Source: Caldisericales bacterium | GTDB taxonomy: Bacteria; Caldisericota; Caldisericia; JAAYUI01 | DNA length: 64,000 nt | Direction of reading: 5' to 3' | Assembly: GCA_012517765.1 (NCBI GenBank) | Contig: JAAYUI010000003.1 | Coordinates: 62,001-126,000 of the forward strand | Part shown: piece by piece, positions 36,947 through 45,777 of the stretch | Position numbering within the stretch: the first letter of the stretch is position 1 | Layout: each line of letters opens with the position of its first letter | Position numbers and translations under genes: made by a program | The notes under the pieces: generated by a model | Seen by the model: only the letters and a program-made list of their open reading frames with translations | Databases searched by the model: none | What the model was told of the DNA's origin: nothing

Positions 36947-39150
36947 TGAAAATAGACAAAAAGACAGAGCTAAACAGAGACGTTTATGTTGCCCATGCTG
37001 AAATAGCAGGGCAGGAAATAACAGTCACCACCGGCAAAGTTGCTCAGCAGGCCGGTGGTTCTGTTATGGTGCAGGTTGGCGGAACGGTTGTTCTTGCAAC
37101 TGCCGTTGTGGCTGATAAAGAAAGACCCGACATAGATTTCTTCCCGCTAGTTGTCGATTATTTTGACAAAATGTATGCGGCAGGAAAAATCCCAGGTGGG
37201 TTTTTCAAGAGGGGTGGAAGGCCGTCTGACCAGGAAATATTGAGGTCAAGGCTCATTGACAGACCCCTCAGGCCGTTGTTTCCAAAACATTTCCGCAGGG
37301 ATGTTCAGATCGTTGTTTCCACGCTTTCGTCAGATGGCGAAAACATCCCGGATTTCCTTGGGATAATTGGTGCTTCTTGCGCTCTCACAATTTCTGATGC
37401 CCCGTTTGAAGGGCCACTCGCAGCAGTAAGGATCGGGCTTATTGACGGAGAACTTGTTGTAAACCCAACTGTAACCATGCTCCAGAAATCAACGCTTGAT
37501 CTGGTGGTTGCTGGAACAAATGATGCAATAATGATGGTTGAGGGTGGTGCAACCCAGGTAGATGAAGAAACGATAGCGAAGGCTATGGAGCTTGCGCAGG
37601 CTTCTTTTGCAGACATCATTTCTGTCCAGAATGAGTTGCAAAAACAGATTGGAAAACAAAAAATTGTAGTTCCTCCCCCAGAAATTGATCCCGAGGTGTT
37701 GCAGCTTGTTCATGAAGAGCTTTTCAGAAAAGGCGACGAAAAACTTTTCAACCCCGATAAGACCCAGCGCGAAAGTGCATCTGGAGAATTTGAGCAGGAA
37801 ATAAAGGCTCTTGTCCAGGAGAAACTCCCAGAAAAGACGTCAAATTTTGGCCTCATATTCGAAAAAGAGCTAAAGTCTTTCGTCAGAGACAGGATAGTCA
37901 TTCAGGGTAAACGCCCTGACGGCAGGAAAACAAATGAGATCAGACCAATCTCCATGGAGGTTGGCACACTTCCAATGACTCATGGTTCTGCAATCTTCCT
38001 TAGAGGACAAACCCAGGTTTTGTCTGTCACAACTCTTGGTGCCAAGGACGAAGGCCAGCTGGTTGAAGGGCTTTATGAAGAAGAAATCAAGCATTACATG
38101 CATTATTACAACTTCCCTCCGTTCTCGGTTGGCGAAGTAAGACCATTGAGGGGGCCATCAAGAAGGGATATAGGTCATGGCAATCTTGCGGAAAGATCGC
38201 TAGTGCCCCTCATTCCCACTGAAGAAGAATTCCCCTATACAATCCAGGTCTTCTCTGAAGTTCTGGAAAGCAATGGTTCATCATCGATGGCCTCTGTTTG
38301 TTGCAGCTCGCTTTCGCTGATGGATGCAGGTGTGCCGTTAAAAGCACCTGTTGCCGGAATAGCGATGGGGCTTATCACGAGCAATGACAAGATCGCAATC
38401 CTCACTGATATTCAAGGTGTGGAAGATGCACTTGGTGACATGGATTTCAAGGTTGCTGGAACAGTTGAAGGCATAACAGGCCTCCAGATGGACATCAAGA
38501 TCAAGGGCATTGACATGAACATAATAAGGCGCGCCCTGGCCCAGGCCAGAGAGGCCAGAATGTTTATCCTAGGTCTCATGAAACAGTGCCTGCCGGAGCC
38601 AAGAGCCGAGCTTTCACCAAATGCCCCAAGGGTCTATACAATGACCATAGACACCGAAAAAATTCGTGAAGTAATCGGGCCTGGCGGCAAAGTCATAAAG
38701 AAAATCATTGAAGACACAGGTTGCAAGATTGATATCGAGCAGGATGGAAGGGTCTTCATAACTGCCCCAAATGAAGAAGCAGGAATGATGGCAAAGGGTA
38801 TTATCTCCGAGATAACCGAAGACGTCACTGTTGGGAAAATCTACCTTGGCAGAGTAACCGGAATAAGGGATTTTGGCGCTTTTGTAGACATTGGTAAAGG
38901 CGGTAAAGAGGGCCTTCTCCATATTTCTGAAATAGCCAACCACAGGGTCGCAAAAGTAGAAGATGAGCTGAAGGTCGGCCAGGAAGTTATGGTCAAAGTC
39001 AAAAAGATTGATGAAACTGGAAGAATATCCCTTACACGCAAGGGCCTTCTGGAGACCGACTCCGGCACAATCCCGCCATCCATCGATAGCGACGAAGGCC
39101 ATGGGGACGACCATCATGGCAAAAGGCACGGCAAGGACAGGAGAAGGTGA
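36946..39150 (+). CDS. pnp: Polyribonucleotide nucleotidyltransferase (PNPase)
   Basis: PNPase degrades RNA 3' to 5' using phosphate. The 734-residue product has two RNase PH domains (first: DFFPLVVDYFDKMYAAGKIPGGFFKR; second: GQTQVLSVTTLG), a KH domain (IGPGGKVIKKI) and an S1 domain near residues 620-690 (GRVTGIRDFGAFVDIGKGGKEGLLHIS). A histidine- and arginine-rich tail ends the protein. It starts on the last base of rpsO and overlaps the M16 gene by 4 nt. RNase J is encoded 1.8 kb further on in the same run. Confidence 0.98.
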   Translation: MKIDKKTELNRDVYVAHAEIAGQEITVTTGKVAQQAGGSVMVQVGGTVVLATAVVADKERPDIDFFPLVVDYFDKMYAAGKIPGGFFKRGGRPSDQEILRSRLIDRPLRPLFPKHFRRDVQIVVSTLSSDGENIPDFLGIIGASCALTISDAPFEGPLAAVRIGLIDGELVVNPTVTMLQKSTLDLVVAGTNDAIMMVEGGATQVDEETIAKAMELAQASFADIISVQNELQKQIGKQKIVVPPPEIDPEVLQLVHEELFRKGDEKLFNPDKTQRESASGEFEQEIKALVQEKLPEKTSNFGLIFEKELKSFVRDRIVIQGKRPDGRKTNEIRPISMEVGTLPMTHGSAIFLRGQTQVLSVTTLGAKDEGQLVEGLYEEEIKHYMHYYNFPPFSVGEVRPLRGPSRRDIGHGNLAERSLVPLIPTEEEFPYTIQVFSEVLESNGSSSMASVCCSSLSLMDAGVPLKAPVAGIAMGLITSNDKIAILTDIQGVEDALGDMDFKVAGTVEGITGLQMDIKIKGIDMNIIRRALAQAREARMFILGLMKQCLPEPRAELSPNAPRVYTMTIDTEKIREVIGPGGKVIKKIIEDTGCKIDIEQDGRVFITAPNEEAGMMAKGIISEITEDVTVGKIYLGRVTGIRDFGAFVDIGKGGKEGLLHISEIANHRVAKVEDELKVGQEVMVKVKKIDETGRISLTRKGLLETDSGTIPPSIDSDEGHGDDHHGKRHGKDRRR

Positions 39151-40370
39151 AGCTAGTAGTAGACACCATGCCTGGTTTTGGCTCGGTGGCGCTCGGTTTG
39201 TTTATGCCGGTAGGTGCTTACACCGAATCTGATGACCAGCAGGGCCTCTCGCACTTTCTTGAGCACCTTGTGTTCAAGGGCACGCCAAAACGAAGTGCCA
39301 GCGATATTGCAATCGAGATTGACGGTACTGGCGGAGAACTGAATGCTTACACCTCAGTCGAGCTTACAAGCTTTTACGCCAAGGTCCTAGTTGACGATGT
39401 CGACCTCGCACTGGATATCTTGTTTGATGTTACCTACAACCCTTCGCTCCAGAACGACTCGATCAATCTGGAGAGGGGGGTTGTTCTTTCAGAGATAGCA
39501 GAATTTATGGATGCCCCTGACGAAATAGCATCTGTCAGGGCATTCCAGGCTGCCTGGGGAGCACATCCGCTTGCAAGATCAGTTCTTGGTTTTCCCGATG
39601 TGATAAGAGGGGTTTCCCCGGACAATATAAGGCAGTACCACAAAGATCATTACAGGACTGAAAATGCCGTCTTGTCTGCCTGTGGCGGGATAACATACGA
39701 ACAATTGTCTGCCAAACTTCAAAAACTGGGTATCAAGCACGGACCTCTTGACGGAAAAACTTCATATGTTGAAAACGAACCTGTCTTCAAGCCAAACAAG
39801 CTTTGTATGGACAGGGACTCTGAACAGGTCTATTTTACATATGTATGGCCGGGTCCAAGGCTTGGTGATGCAGAGATTGCAGAAGCACTTGTGAGTTCCG
39901 TGATAATCAGTGGCTCGATCAGCTCCAGGCTCTTTCAGAGGCTCAGAGAGAAAGAGGGTCTGGTCTATAACATCTCCATGATGTCATCGTTCTCGAAATC
40001 TGCGGGGCTCCTGGGTGTTTATGGTGCTGTTCCAAAAGAAAATTATCAAAAAAGCCGTGATATACTGCTTTATGAGCTGGACAACCTTCGCAATTATGGT
40101 GTGACCGAAGACGAGCTTGAGAGGGCAAAGAGAATGATCAGGGGGTCGACAACGCTTTCCCTTGAAAGTAATATGGCTAGGATGGACCGCAGTGGAAAGC
40201 TTGGATTGCTTTTGGGAGATGTGCCTCCTCTTGAGAGTACTCTTGAGAGAATAAATTCCATGAGCATAAAGGGCTTCAATGGTTATATAAAGCAGAACAT
40301 ACCGGAAGACTATGCCATCTCCCTTGTCGGAAAAGGTGTTTGTGATCAAAAAGGGTTTGTTGGTGACTGA
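39147..40370 (+). CDS. M16-family zinc metallopeptidase
   Basis: The 407-residue product is an insulinase/processing-peptidase-type protease. The inverted zinc motif HFLEH is at about residues 37-41, with the downstream glutamate in ERGVVLSEIAE; the second domain carries the RLREKEGLVYNI region. A single-chain product of this size corresponds to one half of a two-domain peptidase and probably dimerises. There is no signal peptide, so it is cytoplasmic. The GTG start overlaps pnp by 4 nt, the same order (pnp then M16) as in many Firmicutes. Confidence 0.92.
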   Translation: MKLVVDTMPGFGSVALGLFMPVGAYTESDDQQGLSHFLEHLVFKGTPKRSASDIAIEIDGTGGELNAYTSVELTSFYAKVLVDDVDLALDILFDVTYNPSLQNDSINLERGVVLSEIAEFMDAPDEIASVRAFQAAWGAHPLARSVLGFPDVIRGVSPDNIRQYHKDHYRTENAVLSACGGITYEQLSAKLQKLGIKHGPLDGKTSYVENEPVFKPNKLCMDRDSEQVYFTYVWPGPRLGDAEIAEALVSSVIISGSISSRLFQRLREKEGLVYNISMMSSFSKSAGLLGVYGAVPKENYQKSRDILLYELDNLRNYGVTEDELERAKRMIRGSTTLSLESNMARMDRSGKLGLLLGDVPPLESTLERINSMSIKGFNGYIKQNIPEDYAISLVGKGVCDQKGFVGD

Positions 40371-40941
40371 CGCTGAAGTGATCCTGAACGAGATCACAAG
40401 GCAGGTCTCTGCCTGTCGCAAGTGTAGTCTTGGAGTAATGAGAAAAAATCCGGTACCAGGGATAGGAAGCCATGATTCATCAATAATGTTTATCGGTGAG
40501 GGTCCTGGTGCCAACGAAGATGAGAAGGGTGAACCGTTTGTCGGAGCTGCAGGGCAACTCCTGGACAAACTCCTTATGATGATAGGACTGAAAAGGTCCG
40601 AAGTTTTTATAACAAATATAGTAAAATGCAGGCCTCCTCAAAACAGGACGCCACAACAGGACGAAATAGAATCATGCAAACCATACCTAATGGCCCAAAT
40701 AGCGGCCATAATGCCGAAAATAATAATCACGCTCGGGGCACCGGCAACCCAGACAATGTTGTCAAAGCAAATGTCCATAAGCGTGACACACGGAAAGCTC
40801 CAGTTAAAGGAAGGACTCAGGTTTCTTCCAATGTATCATCCGGCAGCATATCTCCACAAAAGGGACCCGGAATTGCTGGAGGCGATGAAAAAAGATTTCA
40901 GGGAGCTAAGGCTCATCCTGGACCAAACAATAACAAGATAA
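40363..40941 (+). CDS. Uracil-DNA glycosylase, family 4
   Basis: The 192-residue enzyme removes uracil from DNA. Four cysteines that hold a [4Fe-4S] cluster are visible (Cys18, Cys21, Cys89, Cys105), with motif A GEGPGANEDEKGEPFVGAAG and motif B HPAAYL. This matches family 4 enzymes common in thermophiles and anaerobes. A GTG at 40363 was chosen because the domain begins just after it and it overlaps the M16 stop by 8 nt; an ATG at 40312 is possible. Its stop overlaps the RNase J ATG by one base. Confidence 0.92.
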   Translation: MTDAEVILNEITRQVSACRKCSLGVMRKNPVPGIGSHDSSIMFIGEGPGANEDEKGEPFVGAAGQLLDKLLMMIGLKRSEVFITNIVKCRPPQNRTPQQDEIESCKPYLMAQIAAIMPKIIITLGAPATQTMLSKQMSISVTHGKLQLKEGLRFLPMYHPAAYLHKRDPELLEAMKKDFRELRLILDQTITR

Positions 40942-42602
40942 TGTCCAGAAACGAACCTCATTCTGTTTTGATAACACCGCTTGGCGGTCTTGGCGAGATT
41001 GGCAAGAATCTGACTGTTATTGAATGGGAAAACAACGCTGTCATAGTTGATGCCGGTTTCAAGTTCCCGGACGCCGATCTTCCAGGAATTGACAAAGTCA
41101 TCCCTGATCTTTCCTATCTTGACACAATATCAAAGAAAATAAGGGCTGTGCTTCTTACTCATGGACATGCCGACCATATTGGTGGTTTGAGATACGTTCT
41201 CGAGAAAGTAAAAGTGCCTGTTTACGGTACTGAACTGACCATCGGGCTTGCCGATGAGGTACTCCCAGGTTCTGTTAGGCCTGTAGATTTCAGGACAGTG
41301 CAATTTGGAAAGCATTATTTTATTGCTGGGGTCAGAACGGAATTTATAAGGGTCAACCATTCCATACCGGATGGTGCGGCCATAGCACTCCATTTCCCGG
41401 CCGGAATCGTCCTTCACACTGGTGATTTCAAGATCGACCTCAATCCGATTGACGGGAACCCAATGGACCTTCAAAGGCTTGGAGACCTTGGCCTGAAAGG
41501 CATACTGTGCCTTATGGCCGATTCAACAAATGCCGACGAGCCGGGTTATACTGCCTCGGAATCGACTGTTGGCAAAACCTTTGAGCAGCTGTACAAATTT
41601 GCTCCCGGAAGAGTTGTTGTTGCAACTTTTGCAACGAACATCCATAGGCTCCAGCAGATAGTTGATACAACAGTAAAGTTCGGACGCAAGCTCATCATTG
41701 ATGGGAAAAGCATTGTTGATACTATAAAAGTTGCACAGAGACTTGGCTATTTCAACATGCAGGACAGCATGATAATAACACCAGAGCAGGCAAACAAAAT
41801 GCCACCAGAAAAAGTTGCCATAGTAACAACTGGAACTCAAGGAGAGCCAATGTCCGGCCTGACCAAGATTGCCAATGCCACCCATCCTAAAATACACATC
41901 CAGAAGACCGATACAGTCCTAATTTCTGCTGATCCAATCCCTGGCAATGAAAACCTTGTTTCAAGAACTGTTTCCGGATTGTTGAAACTGGGAGCAAACG
42001 TCTACTATCGCAATGTTGACGGGGTTCATGTTTCCGGCCACGCTTCGCAGGAAGAAATGAAGATAGTACTTGCACTCACAAAGCCAAGATACTTCATTCC
42101 GCTCCACGGTGAGTACAAACAGTTGTGGTTCCATGCAAAGATTGCAGAGAACTCCGGAATAAAGAAGGAGAATATTTTCATTTGCGATAATGGTGACCAG
42201 ATACAGCTTTCGGATAAGGCAGGTAAAATAGTGAAGAAGGTGCCTGCCGGGGCCGTATATATTGACGGGAGCTCCGTTGGAGACATAGGCACTGTTGTCC
42301 TCAAAGAAAGATCAAAGCTTGCAAGAGATGGTTTCATGACCATATCTGTTGCAGTTTCGAAAGACACCAGGGAAATTCTTGCAGGACCAGATGTAACCAG
42401 CCAAGGTTTTATCTATATGAAGGAGTCGGCAGAAACTATTGAAGTTGTCAAACAGGTTGTCATAAACATAGCAAAAAACTGGAAAATGGAAGGATCATCA
42501 ACAAGCGAGCTGAAAAGACAGATAAGGGAAAAATTGTCTGACGTTTTGCTTGAAACTACAAGGAGAAGGCCAATGATACTTCCAACGGTCCTTCAGATAT
42601 GA
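40941..42602 (+). CDS. rnj: Ribonuclease J
   Basis: The 553-residue product is a metallo-beta-lactamase/beta-CASP nuclease with 5' exonuclease and endonuclease activity on RNA. The zinc site is His74, His76, Asp78 and His79 (LTHGHADHIGG), followed by HTGDFKID, the beta-CASP segments and the late GTQGEPMSGL, VSGHASQEE and PLHGEY motifs. The ATG at 40941 gives the usual length of about 555. The same frame stays open for 315 nt upstream inside the glycosylase gene, encoding a low-complexity basic extension; this was not included. It overlaps the Nudix gene by 4 nt. Confidence 0.96.
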   Translation: MSRNEPHSVLITPLGGLGEIGKNLTVIEWENNAVIVDAGFKFPDADLPGIDKVIPDLSYLDTISKKIRAVLLTHGHADHIGGLRYVLEKVKVPVYGTELTIGLADEVLPGSVRPVDFRTVQFGKHYFIAGVRTEFIRVNHSIPDGAAIALHFPAGIVLHTGDFKIDLNPIDGNPMDLQRLGDLGLKGILCLMADSTNADEPGYTASESTVGKTFEQLYKFAPGRVVVATFATNIHRLQQIVDTTVKFGRKLIIDGKSIVDTIKVAQRLGYFNMQDSMIITPEQANKMPPEKVAIVTTGTQGEPMSGLTKIANATHPKIHIQKTDTVLISADPIPGNENLVSRTVSGLLKLGANVYYRNVDGVHVSGHASQEEMKIVLALTKPRYFIPLHGEYKQLWFHAKIAENSGIKKENIFICDNGDQIQLSDKAGKIVKKVPAGAVYIDGSSVGDIGTVVLKERSKLARDGFMTISVAVSKDTREILAGPDVTSQGFIYMKESAETIEVVKQVVINIAKNWKMEGSSTSELKRQIREKLSDVLLETTRRRPMILPTVLQI

Positions 42603-43129
42603 TGCCAAAAAAGATCTCGGAAGAGAGTTTGTTTGATGGCATTCTGTTTTCTGTCCAGAGAGAGAAATACCAGGATGAGAAAGAGTATATAAGGGAGTTT
42701 ATCAGGACCAAATTCGAAGCTGTCGTTGTTCTTCCATTCACCCATGACGGAAAGGTTATTCTGGTGGAACAATTTAGAGCTCCTGTCCGTAGTAATTTGA
42801 TTGAAGTTGTCGCCGGGAAGGTTGAGGAAGGCGAAATCCCTGTCGAAGCGGCTTTTCGCGAGCTTGAAGAAGAGACTGGCTATGAGGCTGGCAACATGGT
42901 CAGCCTTGGCAAGGCATTTGTTACGCCTGGTATTAGCACTGAAAGATCGCATTATTTCTTGGCCAGAGACCTCAAAAAGGGAACGCCTAATCCCGATGAA
43001 GATGAAAATGTGCACCCAATAGAAGTGTCGATGCCAGAATTCGAGAGGATGCTTGCCGAAGGGCAGATCGAAGACACAAAATCGCTTGTTATTTATGGAC
43101 TGTACAGACTCTGGAAGGGTGAGCAATGA
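42599..43129 (+). CDS. Nudix hydrolase, ADP-ribose pyrophosphatase type
   Basis: The 176-residue protein carries a complete Nudix box at residues 73-95 (GKVEEGEIPVEAAFRELEEETGY) and the downstream TPGISTERSHYFLA segment typical of ADP-ribose pyrophosphatases (NudF-like). It probably cleaves ADP-ribose or related NDP-sugars. It overlaps RNase J by 4 nt and QueT by 4 nt. The NAD synthetase genes two positions downstream make a link to NAD turnover plausible. Confidence 0.9.
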   Translation: MMPKKISEESLFDGILFSVQREKYQDEKEYIREFIRTKFEAVVVLPFTHDGKVILVEQFRAPVRSNLIEVVAGKVEEGEIPVEAAFRELEEETGYEAGNMVSLGKAFVTPGISTERSHYFLARDLKKGTPNPDEDENVHPIEVSMPEFERMLAEGQIEDTKSLVIYGLYRLWKGEQ

Positions 43130-43677
43130 AAGACAACGCACTTAAAAAAATCATCAGAGGGTCGGCCATTGCCGCCGCATACGTCGTTTTGACAGGGCCC
43201 TTTGCCGTATTTTCTTTTGGTGCCATACAGGTAAGGCTTGCCGAAGCACTCACGATATTGCCATTCTTCTGGCCAGAAGCTATTGCCGGGCTTGCGGTTG
43301 GATGTTTTATCTCCAATCTGCTCTGGTCTCCATTTGGCGTCATAGACTGGACGCTTGGCACTTTTGCCACGCTTCTGGCGGCGACACTCACATTTTTGCT
43401 GTCCAGAACAAAAAAAATATGGTTGGGTGCCATCCCCCCTGTTATCATCAATGGGCTTGTGGTTGGACTCTATGTGTCTGTTTTGCAAGGATTTTTTGAT
43501 ATTGGAATCCCACAAGGGTTGCAGGGATTTACGGCCACATTCACCAACTTTAAAATTGGGGTGTATATGCTTGTTGCAGGACAGATAATGCTTGGTGAGG
43601 CGGTGACTCTTGGCGTTCTTGGTATTCCACTCGCATATATATTGAAAAGGACGGGTTTTTTGAATGAAGGACTTTAG
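43126..43677 (+). CDS. queT: QueT-family transporter (ECF S component)
   Basis: The 183-residue integral membrane protein has about six helices and the QueT pattern: AAAYVVLTGPFAVFSFGAIQVRLAEALTILPFF, then GLAVGCFISNL. QueT proteins import queuosine precursors such as preQ1 with an energy-coupling factor module, which is not in this window. Tgt, encoded near 16 kb, would use the imported base. The gene is inside an operon and shows no preQ1 riboswitch space. It overlaps both neighbours. Confidence 0.85.
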   Translation: MKDNALKKIIRGSAIAAAYVVLTGPFAVFSFGAIQVRLAEALTILPFFWPEAIAGLAVGCFISNLLWSPFGVIDWTLGTFATLLAATLTFLLSRTKKIWLGAIPPVIINGLVVGLYVSVLQGFFDIGIPQGLQGFTATFTNFKIGVYMLVAGQIMLGEAVTLGVLGIPLAYILKRTGFLNEGL

Positions 43678-44509
43678 GCTGGCAATAGCCCAAATCGAAT
43701 CAAAATTTGGCGATCTTGCATACAACATAGAAAAGCATGCCAGGGTTGCAAAGGAATCGCGTGGTAGCGGCGCTGATATGGTGCTTTTTCCTGAGCTGGG
43801 GCTTTCAGGCTACAGTTTAAGGGACCTTTCATATAGTCTTGCCATTAGACCCGATAGCAATGAAATGCGCCCGATCATTGAGGCCTCAAAAGAAATTGCC
43901 ATTTTCTGCAGTTTCCCGGAGATGTGTCCGGATCATGTGGTAAGAATTAGCGGCTGCCTCTATATCGGGGGTGAAATTGCCCAGATATACAGAAAAATCC
44001 ACTTGCCGACGCATGGCCTGTTTGAGGAGGCAAGATATTTTGGTAAAGGCAACAACATAAAGGCTTTTGATACACCATTTGGCAGGCTGGGAATAATGGT
44101 GTGTCGTGATCTCTGGCACCCGGAAGAAGCTTATGTGCTCTCCAAGGATGGCGCCGAGATGATAATTGCCTGTTCGGCGATACCGGCAAGGGTCCTTGGA
44201 AAAAGTGGTTTCTCGGTAAAAAAGTTTTTTGAAAGAACAACTGGCAATATTGCTTTTACTAACCAGGTTTTTCTGGCGAGTGCAAACAAGGTTGGGTATG
44301 AAGATGGTGTGGCATTTTTTGGCAATTCCGTTGTTTTTGGTCCGGATGGCCATGAACTGGCGATTCTGCCAGAGCTTGTAGAGCATGTCCAGATCGTCGA
44401 TATTGATTCATCGATCCTCGCAAGGGCAAGATACAACATGAGCCTTTACAGGGAAAGCGATTTTGGAACGGTCCTTAATGAAATGGAAAGGATTGAGAAA
44501 AATGCTTGA
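43664..44509 (+). CDS. Carbon-nitrogen hydrolase, likely the glutaminase part of NAD synthetase
   Basis: The 281-residue nitrilase-superfamily protein has the Glu-Lys-Cys triad at Glu44 (LFPELGLSGY), Lys111 (YRKIHLP) and Cys147 (VCRDLWHPE). The LSGY after the first motif is typical of the glutaminase domain of glutamine-dependent NAD synthetases. The gene overlaps nadE by 8 nt, so the amidase and synthetase halves, usually fused in one protein, are made as separate chains. A general amidase role cannot be ruled out, but context strongly favours ammonia supply to NadE. Confidence 0.82.
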   Translation: MKDFRLAIAQIESKFGDLAYNIEKHARVAKESRGSGADMVLFPELGLSGYSLRDLSYSLAIRPDSNEMRPIIEASKEIAIFCSFPEMCPDHVVRISGCLYIGGEIAQIYRKIHLPTHGLFEEARYFGKGNNIKAFDTPFGRLGIMVCRDLWHPEEAYVLSKDGAEMIIACSAIPARVLGKSGFSVKKFFERTTGNIAFTNQVFLASANKVGYEDGVAFFGNSVVFGPDGHELAILPELVEHVQIVDIDSSILARARYNMSLYRESDFGTVLNEMERIEKNA

Positions 44510-45311
44510 AATCGATCTTGAGAGAGCGCAAAAACTCATTGAAGGGTTCATTCACTCCTGTGCAAATGGCGCTTCAATGAAGGGTGCTGTTCTAGGACTC
44601 TCAGGAGGCCTTGATTCGGCCCTTGTGGCTGCAATTGCCTCAAAGGCCCTTGGGCCAGATAATGTCTTGGGGCTCCTGCTTCCATACAGGCAGTCAAGCA
44701 AGGATTCGATAGAGCATGCCAAGCTAGTTGCGGAGAAATTTGGCATAAAAACCAAAACCATTGATATTTCCGATATGGCCGATGGCTACCATGAACAAAT
44801 TGACAGGTTCAGGCTTGGCAATCTTCTGGCAAGGCTCAGAATGTGCGTGATATTTGACCAGTCAATGGCCAACAAAGGCATCGTTTTGGGGACTTCCAAC
44901 AAAACAGAAATGCTCCTGGGCTATTCAACGTGGTACGGCGACATGGCCGCAGGGTGCTATCCCATAGGCGATATATACAAGACCCAGGTGATAGCGCTGG
45001 CAAAGTACATTGGTGTACCTGACGTGATAATAGAAAAGGCCCCTTCTGCGGACTTGTGGCCGGGGCAAACTGATGAGGGCGAGATAGGCAATACATATGA
45101 GAGACTTGACCAGATACTTGACATGCTGGTTGACCAGAGGCTCCCAAAGGAAAAAATCACACAGCGTGGTTTTAGCTTACAAGAAATTGAGGCAATTGAG
45201 CTGAGGATGCGCAAGTCGCAGTTCAAGAGGGTGTTGCCACCAGTGTGCAAAATAACCGGAAGAACAATCGATCAGGATTTTAGATATATCAAAGACTGGT
45301 CAGTGGGATGA
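44502..45311 (+). CDS. nadE: NAD synthetase, ammonia-lyase domain only
   Basis: The 269-residue protein makes NAD from deamido-NAD, ATP and ammonia. The PP-loop LGLSGGLDSAL is near residue 34, followed by LLLPYRQSS, LGTSNKTEMLLGYSTWYGD and the late KAPSADLWPGQTDEGEIG. It corresponds to the C-terminal half of glutamine-dependent NadE. The ATG at 44502 overlaps the amidase stop by 8 nt and fits the domain start. Its 3' end overlaps the convergent roadblock gene by 12 nt. Confidence 0.94.
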   Translation: MLEIDLERAQKLIEGFIHSCANGASMKGAVLGLSGGLDSALVAAIASKALGPDNVLGLLLPYRQSSKDSIEHAKLVAEKFGIKTKTIDISDMADGYHEQIDRFRLGNLLARLRMCVIFDQSMANKGIVLGTSNKTEMLLGYSTWYGDMAAGCYPIGDIYKTQVIALAKYIGVPDVIIEKAPSADLWPGQTDEGEIGNTYERLDQILDMLVDQRLPKEKITQRGFSLQEIEAIELRMRKSQFKRVLPPVCKITGRTIDQDFRYIKDWSVG

Positions 45312-45671
45312 TGTCAGGTCAGAGATGACCTGTCTGAGCACCATTAATACATAACCCAGCTTTGCTGTTGGTTTTGCGATAACTGCCAGCGTGCCTATTT
45401 GCCCAACTGATGAGATTACAACGTAGCCCTGGTCGCCCTTCACATAGACCTGTTCAAGGTTTCCGCTTGTAAGGTCGCTGATGACTCTTTCACCAAGCGC
45501 ATAAAGGGTAGCAGACATGGCTGACATCGAATCTTCTTCGATCTCGCCAGGTATTACGGAGAATATCGGGAGACCATCTTCAGAAACCAGGGCACACCCC
45601 AATATATCAGGGTTGCTTGCGGCCATCTGGTTCAGAATGTTTCTAATATAGCCAATATTTGGTTGGGGCAT
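45300..45671 (-). CDS. Roadblock/LC7 domain protein (MglB-like)
   Basis: The 123-residue product is a single roadblock/LC7 domain: ILNQMAASNPDILGCALVSEDGLPI at the N-terminus, the SATLYALGERV helix and strands with QGYVVISSVGQIGTLAVIA. Family members regulate small Ras-like GTPases such as MglA in motility or polarity. No MglA-like gene is in the window, so its partner is unknown. The ATG has no ribosome site and lies 9 nt after a -10 box. It converges on nadE with a 12-nt overlap. Confidence 0.85.
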   Translation of the reverse strand: MPQPNIGYIRNILNQMAASNPDILGCALVSEDGLPIFSVIPGEIEEDSMSAMSATLYALGERVISDLTSGNLEQVYVKGDQGYVVISSVGQIGTLAVIAKPTAKLGYVLMVLRQVISDLTSSH

Positions 45672-45708
45672 TTCAACAAAATGATAGCGGTTATGCTTTA
45701 TTAGTCAA
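45672..45708 (-). promoter_or_regulatory. Promoter of the roadblock gene, near-leaderless start
   Basis: On the minus strand the -35 box is TTGACT (45708-45703), the spacer is 16 nt and the -10 box is TATCAT (45686-45681). Nine nt separate the -10 box from the ATG, leaving at most a 0-3 nt leader. No Shine-Dalgarno sequence fits in this space. Confidence 0.65.
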
Positions 45709-45722
45709 TCGCGCCCAAACAA

Positions 45723-45756
45723 AAAAGGCCCCAGGAAAAAATTCCTGGGGCCTTTT
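45723..45756 (-). terminator. Rho-independent terminator of the large secreted-protein gene
   Basis: A 15-bp stem (AAAAGGCCCCAGGAA and its complement) with a 4-nt loop is followed by a T-rich tail (TTTTTT, then TGTTTG) on the minus strand. It lies 21 nt past the stop of the secreted stalk protein and just before the promoter of the roadblock gene. Confidence 0.9.
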
Positions 45757-45777
45757 AATTGGTTCTCGAACTGGTTT

